Shown in pieces: positions 1-8,136 of a DNA stretch of 64,000 nt. Position 1 is the first letter of the stretch; every line of letters begins with the position of its first letter. The stretch covers positions 1 through 64,000 of the forward strand of contig JBLXDM010000006.1 of the NCBI GenBank assembly GCA_048264125.1, given 5' to 3'. The notes beneath the pieces are model-generated. The model was not told where the DNA came from and made no database searches. It saw nothing but the letters and a program-made list of their open reading frames with translations. The position numbers and the translations under genes were made by a program. The DNA is from M1-B18 sp048264125 (GTDB taxonomy: Bacteria > Bacillota > Clostridia > Peptostreptococcales > Natronincolaceae).

Positions 1-183
1 AGAGTAAATCTAAGCAAATTTATCTAATTTTAAGCTACGCTCACGAAACAGTGTCCGAAAAACTAAGAAGGGCTCAAAGGTAATGAAGTAATCTTACAAC
101 TTTTTGTTAATATAGCTATCAGTTTCTTATCTTATTGTATTGAATGGACTGAATCAAAAGATAACAAGTCAATTGTTATTCAC

Positions 184-1827
184 ATGATTGAAATCTATAA
201 TATTGGCAAGATGAATGAACTTCGAACATGTATATGGAAAAGATGTGGCGTAATATTAACTCAAAAAACTCTTTATGAGTATGCAAGAGACATCTTAAAA
301 AACTACGGTGACAACAGGCGCGAAACGCAAGATAAAAGTATATACGAACTTGATTTCGCCTGTATTCGTGAATATATTATTCCTAATATTGATATTGATT
401 CACTTGATGCTTGTGCTCTCCTTCATCATATGGAGCGTCGTTATAAGCGCACTATCGGAAAAACTTTCCCTGAATTACAATCATCTACTTTAAAATCATA
501 TAATATCTACAAGATTTTTAAATCTAATCCTTATGATTTTGATGAAGATTGGGATATTGGTGGTGAGATGCTAGAAAAGTATAGAATGAAGTTTGCCAAG
601 GAACTAAAAGTGAAAGATTATAGAGATTTCATGGTCATTTGTGAAGAGATTGGTAAGTTAGATGATGATAACTACACAAACTCAGAAATGATGCTACTAG
701 TTATGATGCATACAGAGTCATTTGTGGATATACTTGAAAATTATTTGAGTTCAAATACACCATTTGACGTGCACCCTATAAGTATACTTCCTAAGTTAAT
801 TGAGGACATAGGATATAAAAATGTTTTTGACTTTGTTGGTAAATTTGACTTCGATAAGAAAGAGTATTGGGAATATCTGTTATATTCAATTGCCACCAGT
901 GAAGATATTGATGAGGAGCTATTTGCAAACGTAAAAAACTACTTTGAACAAACTGAGAAATTAACCACTGGATATCTTAGAGATTTGATGTTTTTGATAA
1001 ACTTCAAAAAGTACGATAAATGGATTGTAAGTAAAACCGCTAGCCTATTATTTGATAAGTCAGATGATTCCATTAGACATTCATATTTCTATAGATTTTT
1101 TCATGACGATGAACAAGTAGAGTCCCTATTTAACGAGTTTGAGAATAACTATGAATTACTTGAAGCGATTTATGTGTATCTTCTAGAAAGGAATGAACTA
1201 TATGATCCTAAAGGGAAAGTTTGTCGGAAATTTATTGCAAGAAATGCTGACCTAATCTATACGGTGATTGATCATTTGTGTAAAGACAGACGCAGCAGAT
1301 ATGGTAGTCATTCAACATTCGACTATTCAATTATTTGGGAGTTAGATGTTGAAGAGATAGTAAAAATTATTGAGTATGTATTTGATGAGCATATTCAATA
1401 TAGCTTTGAGAACACTCTTGATCAATTCTTTTTAAATAAGTCGATCAACGCTAATACTGAGAAGCGAGATGCTGTAATCATAAAGATGATAACTAGTTAT
1501 AATGATATAAGAGACCGAATGCAAATACTTTTCCATATAATTGCATATTTAGATGACGAAACTCGTATCAAGTATTATTTAGTATACTTAACTGTAAATA
1601 AATCACTTGAGGCTTTTCAGTATCTTCCTTTTAGTAAATCATCCGAATCATGGAGTGGTAGCCAAGTTCCAATTTTGGCAAAGAAGCAAGACTTTTTGAA
1701 GAAGTTGTTGGAGCATATTGAAGGAGTAGAATTATTAGCGCATAAAAGCTACCTCAAGGAAGTTATTAAGTCATATGATGAATCAATCAAGAATACTCGT
1801 GTTCAAGAATTATTAGAGGATTACTAA
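184..1827 (+). CDS. Unrecognised helical protein, possibly a 5'-truncated gene
   Basis: I do not recognise this 547-residue protein. It is acidic and looks all-helical, with no signal peptide, membrane segment or nucleotide-binding motif that I can see. The C-terminal part contains SWSGSQVPILAKKQDFL followed by charged helices, which reminds me of the helical tail of large NTPase-type proteins, but this is a weak impression. The ATG at 184 has no ribosome binding site in front of it, and the same frame is open back to a stop at 64-66 with protein-like sequence (GNEVILQLFVNIAISFLSYC) but no ATG, GTG or TTG. A different frame just upstream (3-83) also reads like protein (YLILSYAHETVSEKLRRAQR) before its stop. 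A frameshift near 66-80, or a larger parent gene beginning left of the window, would explain both. The end at 1827 is followed directly by a hairpin element. Confidence 0.6.
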   Translation: MIEIYNIGKMNELRTCIWKRCGVILTQKTLYEYARDILKNYGDNRRETQDKSIYELDFACIREYIIPNIDIDSLDACALLHHMERRYKRTIGKTFPELQSSTLKSYNIYKIFKSNPYDFDEDWDIGGEMLEKYRMKFAKELKVKDYRDFMVICEEIGKLDDDNYTNSEMMLLVMMHTESFVDILENYLSSNTPFDVHPISILPKLIEDIGYKNVFDFVGKFDFDKKEYWEYLLYSIATSEDIDEELFANVKNYFEQTEKLTTGYLRDLMFLINFKKYDKWIVSKTASLLFDKSDDSIRHSYFYRFFHDDEQVESLFNEFENNYELLEAIYVYLLERNELYDPKGKVCRKFIARNADLIYTVIDHLCKDRRSRYGSHSTFDYSIIWELDVEEIVKIIEYVFDEHIQYSFENTLDQFFLNKSINANTEKRDAVIIKMITSYNDIRDRMQILFHIIAYLDDETRIKYYLVYLTVNKSLEAFQYLPFSKSSESWSGSQVPILAKKQDFLKKLLEHIEGVELLAHKSYLKEVIKSYDESIKNTRVQELLEDY

Positions 1828-1828
1828 T

Positions 1829-1885
1829 AAAAAACCGCATTTAGCTACAACACGGTGAACCGTACCATAAATGATTGTGGTTTTA
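1829..1885. repeat. Nested-hairpin repeat element, copy 1
   Basis: An outer stem (AAAACCGCA against TGTGGTTTT, one G-U pair) encloses an inner hairpin around ACGGTGAACCGT. Related copies lie at 2676-2712 and 7992-8048. It begins right after the stop codon of the preceding gene and ends in a T-rich arm, so it could act as its transcription terminator. Confidence 0.6.
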
Positions 1886-2079
1886 TAATGTAAGCATTGA
1901 AGATAAAGGAATAATTAAATCCAATTAGTAGGCAAGAAAGGATTGCCCCACTTGACATTTGAATATTTTGTGGAGTAAAAAATAGTTATTGAAATGCAGG
2001 CAAGTTAGCATACAGGATTGATTCTTAATGATAAAATAGTATATATATTTATTACTATATAGAAGAGGATTGATTATCT

Positions 2080-2472
2080 ATGAAAAATTCAAGAAACCCC
2101 GATACTATTCATACTCCAGTTGCACCGTATGTACATCAAATTGAAGTAACAGGCACTAACAGATGGTTAACTTTATCAGGACAATTAGGTATGGATATAG
2201 ATGGCACAGTACCAGAAAGTCCTTTGGAACAAATGAAATTAGCATTAGAAAATATTAAGAGAAATCTTGAAGCAGCTGAAATGGAAGTTAAGGATTTAAC
2301 TAAGTTGGTATTTTACTTAGTTGGTGACTTTGAAGCCAAGCATAGAAGAAAAATTATAAGCGATTTTCTTGGTGAACACCTTCCATGTACAACAATGGTT
2401 TATGTAGTTGCATTAGCTGCACCTGCATTTAAAGTTGAGATTGATGCTTGGGCATGTAAAGAGGTTAAATAA
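2080..2472 (+). CDS. RidA/YjgF/UK114 family protein
   Basis: A 130-residue protein of the usual RidA length. Recognisable family features are LSGQLGMD near the N-terminus, the QMKLALENIKRNLEAA helix and the C-terminal KVEIDAWA strand. RidA proteins are trimers; the archetype hydrolyses reactive 2-aminoacrylate imines released by PLP enzymes. In the deaminase-active group an arginine (Arg105 of E. coli RidA) sits in the P-A-R segment before the last strand. Here the corresponding segment is LPCTTMVYVVALA, with threonine where arginine is expected, so it probably belongs to a Rid subgroup without that activity. It is monocistronic, with AGAGGA upstream of the ATG and its own terminator at 2517-2549. 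Confidence 0.85.
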   Translation: MKNSRNPDTIHTPVAPYVHQIEVTGTNRWLTLSGQLGMDIDGTVPESPLEQMKLALENIKRNLEAAEMEVKDLTKLVFYLVGDFEAKHRRKIISDFLGEHLPCTTMVYVVALAAPAFKVEIDAWACKEVK

Positions 2473-2516
2473 TACGATATGTCCCTTGAGAACTAAAGAA
2501 TAACCTTAACTCAAAA

Positions 2517-2549
2517 GGAAAGACCATCAATAAGATGAGGGTCTTTTCA
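2517..2549 (+). terminator. Rho-independent terminator after RidA-like gene
   Basis: GAAAGACC and GGGTCTTTTC form a hairpin with a T run, 45 bases past the RidA-like stop codon. Confidence 0.7.
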
Positions 2550-2675
2550 AATTATGGAACCGTCCGAATTAAGGGTTATTTAAAGAGGCTAGTTTTTTGT
2601 TTCTTCACCTTTTTCCATTGCAATCTTTTAATTGTATTTTGGGAATGGTTAGAAACTAATAAACTTATAGAACAA

Positions 2676-2712
2676 TAAAAACCGTAGTTACAATGATATG
2701 GTGAACCTTATC
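2676..2712. repeat. Nested-hairpin repeat element, degraded copy 2
   Basis: AAAAACCGTAGTTA followed by GATATGGTGAACCTTATC. The inner hairpin has one mismatch relative to the other copies and the right outer arm no longer pairs. It lies in a 436-base gap (2473-2908) that otherwise holds only the two flanking terminators. Confidence 0.45.
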
Positions 2713-2827
2713 ATAAGTAATAGAGATTCTCTGGAATTAGAGTTTTTCAGTATATGTCAAAGTAGTAAGCAAATTGAATTGAGATGGATAAATAAAGCAA
2801 AATTTTAAGATTTACTAGATCATAAAT

Positions 2828-2884
2828 AAATCCCCTCTTAGCATTGAGATTTTGTTATATAACCTGAATGCTAGGAGGGGATTT
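2828..2884 (-). terminator. Strong hairpin terminator of the ABC-F gene
   Basis: Arms of 18 bases (AAATCCCCTCTTAGCATT and AATGCTAGGAGGGGATTT) pair with one bulge-like mismatch around a 21-base loop. It sits 24 bases beyond the minus-strand ABC-F stop, and the minus-strand read ends in TTTATTT. Confidence 0.8.
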
Positions 2885-2908
2885 TAATTACTGTTGCAGA
2901 GTTACAAT

Positions 2909-4648
2909 TTAAAGCAACTTAATTAGCTCTTCTAACTCTTCGGATAAAGCTTTTGCAAGCTCAAAATCGGTATCTTTTAAAGCCAATTCTATTTTCGTTT
3001 CAATTGATTTTTTCTTTTGCTCAACTTCTAAATAGTCCTTATCAAAATGATTAGTAGATACCTTCCTTCTAAATTTCTTCATACTCATTTTTCTAAGAGT
3101 CTTATCTTCAATAATTAGAACATAATCCATGCAATTAGATATAAAATAGTAATCATGTGAAATGGTTAGAATTGCGCCTTTATAGTTTTCTATGGCTTTT
3201 TCAAGGGCTATTTGAGAATATGTATCTAAATGACTTGTGGGTTCATCGAGAAGCAACATATTAGCTTTACTAGCAGCAATTTTAGCTAATTGAAGTACAT
3301 TTTTTTCGCCGCCAGATAAAGATCCTATTTTTTGATAAAGTATTCCTCTGTCAAAACCATAGTTTGAAATATATGATATAATCTCTGAATAGGTTTTAAA
3401 ACCTGCATCGAAGAACTCTTCAAATATTGTATTAGACTCATTTAGTGTTTCACCTTGATTCTGAGATAAATAGGCCATTTTAATATTAGGATTAATTTCG
3501 ATTGAATCACTATTGTTTTTAAAAATGGCTCTCAATAAAGTGGTTTTTCCAGCACCATTTGAACCGATGAGAGCTACTTTATCAGTAGATTTAATCTCAA
3601 AATTAACATTTTCTAAAAGCATCTCATCATAGGCAACACTGAAGTCATTAACTATTAAAGCGATGGTTTCTTCGACCTCACTATCCGTATGAAAACTGAT
3701 ATTCGGCTGCTTAATATCTACGAAAGGTTCTTTAATACGTCTTGCTTCTAATCTTTCTTGAATTTTGACTCTAGCCTTTAGAGACTTTCCTCTAGAAGCT
3801 TCAGAATTATTAGTTGCAATAAATCTTAGTTTATCGATCAACATAGCGTTTCTCTCAATTTCTTCGCTATCGGCTATAGCCAGTTCTTGTAATTCAATTT
3901 TAGTTTGAAGTAATGATAAATTATAATCAATAAATCCTCCATTAAATTCTTGGAGTTCTATGTTTTCAAGGTGTAAAATTTTGTTAAAACAATGATTCAA
4001 TAGATATCTGTTGTGGGTAATAACTAATAGTGTTCCTTTATATGAATTAATTAGGTTTTTAAGAGAATTAAGGTTTTCAAAGTCTAAGAATACATCTGGT
4101 TCATCCATAATTATTAAGTCCAGATTGCTGAGCATTTCCTTAATCACTTGTATAAGTTTGAACTCTCCACCACTAAGCTCAGATACCATTAGATCTTTTT
4201 GCTTAGTTAGGTTTGCAAGATTCAGTTTTTTATTTATGATGCTTTCGAAATCATCCCCACCAATTGCATTAAATTCGTCTAAGGCTTGCTGGTATTTCTC
4301 TAGTAGAGTACAAACATCCGAAGATGTTTCCATTTCAGTACAAATGGACGTTATTTCGTTTTGTAATTTAATAAATGCTTCTCCTATATATTCGTAAACT
4401 GTAGTCTCTTTTATTTTTTCTAATTGTGAGAACTGACTTACATATCCAATTCTACACTTAGGGTCTATCTCTAACTTGCCATCGAACATATATCTTTCTG
4501 GATTCATAATTATATCTACTAATGTACTTTTTCCACTGCCATTTGTTCCTATGAAAGCGCAATGTTGACCATCTTCCAATGTAAATGAAATATTGTTATA
4601 CAGATCTTTTTGCGGGAACGAGTAGGACAAGTTATCAACTTTTATCAT
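2909..4648 (-). CDS. ABC-F family ATPase (ribosomal protection type)
   Basis: About 579 residues with two ABC nucleotide-binding domains and no membrane segments, the ABC-F architecture. Domain 1 has Walker A GTNGSGKS and signature LSGGE. Domain 2 has Walker A GSNGAGKT, signature LSGGE and Walker B LLLDEPTSHLD. A charged interdomain linker (roughly residues 240-300) separates them, and a lysine/glutamate-rich helical tail follows. Members act on the ribosome, either in translation control or in displacing bound antibiotics. Domain 1 departs from the usual motif, reading MDEPDVFLDFENL with a TH instead of SH switch-histidine context. I chose the ATG at 4648 (MIKVDNLSYSF) rather than the one seven codons upstream because ABC-F proteins normally start directly with the first ABC strand; AGAGAGG precedes both. 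The antibiotic or ribosomal role cannot be read from sequence. Confidence 0.85.
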   Translation of the reverse strand: MIKVDNLSYSFPQKDLYNNISFTLEDGQHCAFIGTNGSGKSTLVDIIMNPERYMFDGKLEIDPKCRIGYVSQFSQLEKIKETTVYEYIGEAFIKLQNEITSICTEMETSSDVCTLLEKYQQALDEFNAIGGDDFESIINKKLNLANLTKQKDLMVSELSGGEFKLIQVIKEMLSNLDLIIMDEPDVFLDFENLNSLKNLINSYKGTLLVITHNRYLLNHCFNKILHLENIELQEFNGGFIDYNLSLLQTKIELQELAIADSEEIERNAMLIDKLRFIATNNSEASRGKSLKARVKIQERLEARRIKEPFVDIKQPNISFHTDSEVEETIALIVNDFSVAYDEMLLENVNFEIKSTDKVALIGSNGAGKTTLLRAIFKNNSDSIEINPNIKMAYLSQNQGETLNESNTIFEEFFDAGFKTYSEIISYISNYGFDRGILYQKIGSLSGGEKNVLQLAKIAASKANMLLLDEPTSHLDTYSQIALEKAIENYKGAILTISHDYYFISNCMDYVLIIEDKTLRKMSMKKFRRKVSTNHFDKDYLEVEQKKKSIETKIELALKDTDFELAKALSEELEELIKLL

Positions 4649-5037
4649 ATTATTACCTCTCTTTATCACTCTAAAAAAGCCTTATCAAATAGTTCTTTAC
4701 TATATAATATTGCCAATCAAAATTCTGAAATTCATATTATCTAGTAATGAAAATATTTTTGGTTTTCAGTGGATAGCATAACACTTTTTTTCTCTAATTT
4801 CAATCATTTAACATAGAAATCTTAAGAAAGAAATTGAACATCATTCACCACACATATAGAGGGGGGATGACTAAGGGCGTAAATCAGATAATATGCGAAT
4901 GTCATTGAAAAATTCTTTTTATCTTTACAGGAAAAGTACGCAAAATAATCTATCCATTTTTCAATATATAATTTATTATTTTTAATAGTCATATTTGGGG
5001 TGGAGGAAGTGAATTTTGTTTAAAAAGAAAAGCTCTA

Positions 5038-5066
5038 TTGACAAAGAGAATAGTAACTACTATAAT
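5038..5066 (+). promoter_or_regulatory. Consensus sigma-A promoter of the azlCD operon
   Basis: TTGACA (5038-5043), a 17-base spacer and TATAAT (5061-5066): an exact consensus match. The -10 box and predicted start (about 5073) lie inside the left arm and loop of the palindrome at 5049-5104. The rest of the 4649-5037 gap is AT-rich and shows nothing else that I can support. Confidence 0.8.
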
Positions 5067-5104
5067 AACTACTAATAGTAGTAGTTATTATAGTAGTTAC
5101 TATT
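5049..5104. promoter_or_regulatory. Perfect 26-bp-arm palindrome overlapping the azlC promoter
   Basis: Left arm 5049-5074 and right arm 5079-5104 are exact reverse complements, separated by the 4 bases ATAG. Each arm repeats ACTACTA at a 12-base interval. The element covers the -10 box and transcription start and ends 26 bases before the azlC ATG, so it can act as a DNA operator or, in part, as a 5' untranslated hairpin. Confidence 0.85.
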
Positions 5105-5130
5105 CATTATGCTTTGATTGGAGAGATAGT

Positions 5131-5844
5131 ATGATAAAGAATACAATAATAAAGAATGACTTTAAAGAAGGACTTGAGGCTGCCTTGCCAATAGTAGTAG
5201 GCTATGTTCCTATAGCAATGACTTTTGGTATGTTATCGAAAAGCATGGATATTTCCATATTACATAGTTTGCTATTTTCAGCACTTGTATATGCGGGAGC
5301 AAGTCAGTTTATGGCTTTAAATTTACTAGCTCTAGGAGTAGGAATAGGTGAGATTATCTTAGCAACTCTTCTAGTAAATTTTCGCCATTTCTTAATGAGT
5401 GCATCTTTAAGTGTGAAGATGGAAGAAAATAATAGGAGATGGATTTCTACTATAGCATTTGGGGTAACAGATGAAACCTTCTCAATTGCATCATTTAAAG
5501 GGGAAAGAGCTACTAATGGATTTATAATGGGTTTACATTCACTATCCTATTTTTCATGGATACTGGGTACATTTTTAGGATATATAATAGGAGAGCTCTT
5601 ATCTAACAGTTTAAGAAACAGTATGCAAGTCGCTTTATATGCTATGTTTATAGCAATTCTAGTACCGGAAGCAAAAAAATCCAATAGAGCTATTGGTCTT
5701 GCGCTTCTATCGGGCATTACAAATACTTTGCTTAACTACCTTGATATTTTTCCATCAGGATGGAATATGATGGTATCCATTGTTTTAGTGTCTTTTATTG
5801 GATGCAATTTTTCAAAACGGAAAGAGGTGGCACTTCATGAATAA
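5131..5844 (+). CDS. azlC: AzlC family branched-chain amino acid exporter subunit
   Basis: A 237-residue hydrophobic protein with the AzlC N-terminal region FKEGLEAALPIVVGYVPIA and the segment GASQFMALNLLA, followed by several membrane helices. AzlC pairs with the small protein AzlD to export branched-chain amino acids or analogues such as azaleucine. I chose ATG 5131, preceded by GGAGAG, over the in-frame TTG at 5038. The upstream reading would translate the palindrome into a low-complexity Thr/Ser/Tyr run. The stop codon overlaps azlD by 8 bases, and the TrmB-type and AlaX genes follow within 35 bases of each other, so all four are probably one operon. Confidence 0.9.
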   Translation: MIKNTIIKNDFKEGLEAALPIVVGYVPIAMTFGMLSKSMDISILHSLLFSALVYAGASQFMALNLLALGVGIGEIILATLLVNFRHFLMSASLSVKMEENNRRWISTIAFGVTDETFSIASFKGERATNGFIMGLHSLSYFSWILGTFLGYIIGELLSNSLRNSMQVALYAMFIAILVPEAKKSNRAIGLALLSGITNTLLNYLDIFPSGWNMMVSIVLVSFIGCNFSKRKEVALHE

Positions 5845-6142
5845 TACGATGTTATTAATTATTGGAATGATGTTTGTAACCTATATACCAAGATTACTGC
5901 CCTTTTTAGTTATTGATAAAATAAAATTACCTAAAAAATTCAATGGTTTTTTAGAAGTAGTGCCCTATGCTGCTCTAGGGGCGCTAATTATTCCAGGTGT
6001 TTTTTCTGCAATACCTGAAAATCCTCAAGCAGGACTCTTAGGGGTAGGATTTGCTTTTCTTTATGCCTGGTATAAAGGGGGTATAGCAATACCTGTATTT
6101 GGTTCGGTGATAGTTACATTTCTGATTATTTCGATGCTATAG
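5837..6142 (+). CDS. azlD: AzlD family small membrane subunit
   Basis: A 101-residue membrane protein with about four hydrophobic segments. The family features YIPRLLPFLV near the N-terminus and the P-Y-A-A-L-G-A-L helix are present. It starts at the ATG inside the end of azlC (8-base overlap), with GGAAAGAGGTGG as ribosome binding site; this overlap decides the start against an in-frame codon further upstream inside azlC. It is the obligate partner of AzlC in the exporter. Confidence 0.9.
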   Translation: MNNTMLLIIGMMFVTYIPRLLPFLVIDKIKLPKKFNGFLEVVPYAALGALIIPGVFSAIPENPQAGLLGVGFAFLYAWYKGGIAIPVFGSVIVTFLIISML

Positions 6143-6177
6143 ATTCATAATAAATTAGGTAAGGAGAATTATTAAAG

Positions 6178-7017
6178 ATGATAGAAGAATCATTGATTGT
6201 AGAAGATATGAAGAAGCTAGGCTTCAGTGAATATGAAATTAAAGCATATTTAAAACTATTAGAACAGTATCCGGTAAACGGTTATACTTTGAGCAAAAAC
6301 TCTGGAATACCACGGTCAAGAATTTATGAGATTTTAGATAGTTTAAAGAGTAAACAAATGGTTTTCGAAGAAATTGAAGGAGATAGTACTCTTTATCATC
6401 CAATCGAGCCAACCCTATTAGTAAGCAAGTTGAGAAATAACTTTGAAAAAATATTCAACAATGTAGATGAATATACTAACAGAGTCTATTCTCAAGAGAC
6501 AAGTGATAACAAGCTGGTTGGGATAACAGGACGAAATAACATTATTTCTTGCTTAAACGCTTTAATAGTCGAAGCAAAGACAAGAATAGCTGTTTCCATA
6601 TGGGAGGAAGAGATTAAAGAGATTTCTAAGTCTATAGATGAAGCTAAAAAGCGAGGTGTTTTATTAAAGGGTATATACTTTGGCAAAAATAATCCCTATG
6701 AAGAATTGGTTACCCATAGAAGAATAGAGAGGTATTTATCTGAAAAAAAGGAACGTTATATGACTGTGACAATCGACGGAACCCATGTGATTTATGGTGT
6801 CATATCAAGGGGTGAGGATAGCAAAGTTACATGGACTAAAGACCCAGGTTTTGTAGACATGAGTGAAGACTATATATGTCATGATTTAATGGTAAATCTC
6901 TACTCTAATAAGCTGGAGGGAGAAGAACGAGAAGAATATGAGAAATTTTTAGATAATGCCCGATGTAATTATTTTAATTTTACAATAGAAGAATTCAACG
7001 GTTTTGAAAAACCTTAA
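6178..7017 (+). CDS. TrmB family transcriptional regulator
   Basis: A 279-residue protein. Residues about 8-75 form a TrmB winged helix (LGFSEYEIKAYLKLL, then IPRSRIYEILDSLKSKQMV). The rest resembles the TrmB effector domain with a phospholipase-D-like fold. It starts 35 bases after azlD with a GGAG ribosome binding site and lies between the exporter and AlaX genes, so it may sense an amino acid or related metabolite and control the operon, perhaps through the promoter palindrome. That link is an inference. Confidence 0.85.
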   Translation: MIEESLIVEDMKKLGFSEYEIKAYLKLLEQYPVNGYTLSKNSGIPRSRIYEILDSLKSKQMVFEEIEGDSTLYHPIEPTLLVSKLRNNFEKIFNNVDEYTNRVYSQETSDNKLVGITGRNNIISCLNALIVEAKTRIAVSIWEEEIKEISKSIDEAKKRGVLLKGIYFGKNNPYEELVTHRRIERYLSEKKERYMTVTIDGTHVIYGVISRGEDSKVTWTKDPGFVDMSEDYICHDLMVNLYSNKLEGEEREEYEKFLDNARCNYFNFTIEEFNGFEKP

Positions 7018-7038
7018 TAGAAATTAACGATAGGAGCG

Positions 7039-7761
7039 ATGATTGTGAGAGAATGCATATTTCAGGAAGATAGCTATGTAAAGGAATTTGATTGCGAAAT
7101 CATAAAAGTTGATGAGGAAGAAAAAGCAGTAGTGCTTAATAGAACTGCCTTTTATCCAGGGGGAGGTGGTCAACCCTGTGATTGGGGGACATTGGAAGTG
7201 GATGGCGAAATATACCTTATAAACAAGGTTAAGAAAAAGGGAATAGAAATCTATCATTATATTAATGGACAACTACCTAAAGCTAATAGTGCCTGTAGAG
7301 GAAAAATTGATTGGGACCATAGATACCATTTAATGAGAACTCACACTGCCTTACATATTTTATGTGGAGTAGTATGGAGGGATTATAAAGCTCAGGTAAC
7401 AGGTGGGGATATGGAATGTCTTAAGGGAAGAATGGATTTTGAATTTGAAAATTTTAGTAAAGATTTAGTAGAAGAAATTGAAGCCAAGGTTAACAAAGAA
7501 GTGGAATTGAAAAGGAATATAAAAGCGAATATCCTTAAAAGAGAAGAAGCGTTTGCGATTCCAGATTTAATAAGAACAAAAATAAACCTCTTACCTGAAG
7601 GAATCAATGAAATAAGAACCGTAGAAATTGAAGGATTAGATCTTCAGGCAGATGGAGGAACCCATGTGAAGAACACTAGTGAGGTTGGGAGAGTAAAAAT
7701 TGTTGATTACAAGAGTAAGGGTAAAATCAATAAAAGAGTATATATAGAATTAGTAGAATGA
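7039..7761 (+). CDS. AlaX-type alanyl-tRNA editing hydrolase
   Basis: A 240-residue free-standing editing domain related to the second additional domain of AlaRS. It hydrolyses misacylated Ser-tRNA(Ala) or Gly-tRNA(Ala) in trans. The glycine-rich motif FYPGGGGQPCDWG, the zinc motif THTALHIL (HxxxH) and the C-terminal DGGTHVKNTSEVG are visible. The usual Cys of CGGTHV is Asp here, a variation I believe occurs in some AlaX groups. TAGGAG precedes the ATG, 21 bases after the TrmB stop. The association with an amino acid exporter in one operon suggests a shared role in limiting toxic or mischarged amino acids. Confidence 0.88.
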   Translation: MIVRECIFQEDSYVKEFDCEIIKVDEEEKAVVLNRTAFYPGGGGQPCDWGTLEVDGEIYLINKVKKKGIEIYHYINGQLPKANSACRGKIDWDHRYHLMRTHTALHILCGVVWRDYKAQVTGGDMECLKGRMDFEFENFSKDLVEEIEAKVNKEVELKRNIKANILKREEAFAIPDLIRTKINLLPEGINEIRTVEIEGLDLQADGGTHVKNTSEVGRVKIVDYKSKGKINKRVYIELVE

Positions 7762-8136
7762 TGTGTATAGGATGATAGCGATATAAGAGCTGTCAGACAA
7801 CGTCAGAATTATCCTGGAATAAATAATAAAATGGGTAGTATAATGGCTTGAAAAAGGTCTTATTAAACCTGCTAGTGGAGAAATGCGTATAACGAATAGA
7901 TTATGAGGATATTACATTGAAGGATTTAGGATATATAGAAAAAATCTCAGTAAAGAACAATTTTTGAATAAATAAGAAATTTTAGTTTTACAAAAAAAAC
8001 GCCGTTAGCCTCGGTACGGTGAACCGTACCACACGTGACTGCGTTTTTCTAAGTTGCTTATAAATAGTCACCATTAATGGATTAGAATAATTTTCTATGC
8101 TACAATGAAAAATAATGAGAAAAATAAGGTGATAAA
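7762..8136. other. Intergenic region after alaX
   Basis: AT-rich, 375 bases. Apart from the repeat element at 7992-8048 and a possible -10 box TACAAT at 8101-8106 for the next gene, I see no supported gene. Confidence 0.5.
7992..8048. repeat. Nested-hairpin repeat element, best-preserved copy 3
   Basis: Outer stem AAAAACGC/GCGTTTTT encloses a perfect inner hairpin GGTACGGTGAACCGTACC (8013-8030). It shares the layout and the GGTGAACC core with copies at 1829 and 2676. The final T run could terminate transcription leaving the alaX operon. Confidence 0.65.

Noticed and set aside
5038..5130. Longer AzlC start at TTG 5038
   Set aside because: The extra residues translate the promoter palindrome into Thr/Ser/Tyr runs, and the TTG is part of the -35 box; ATG 5131 has a ribosome binding site.
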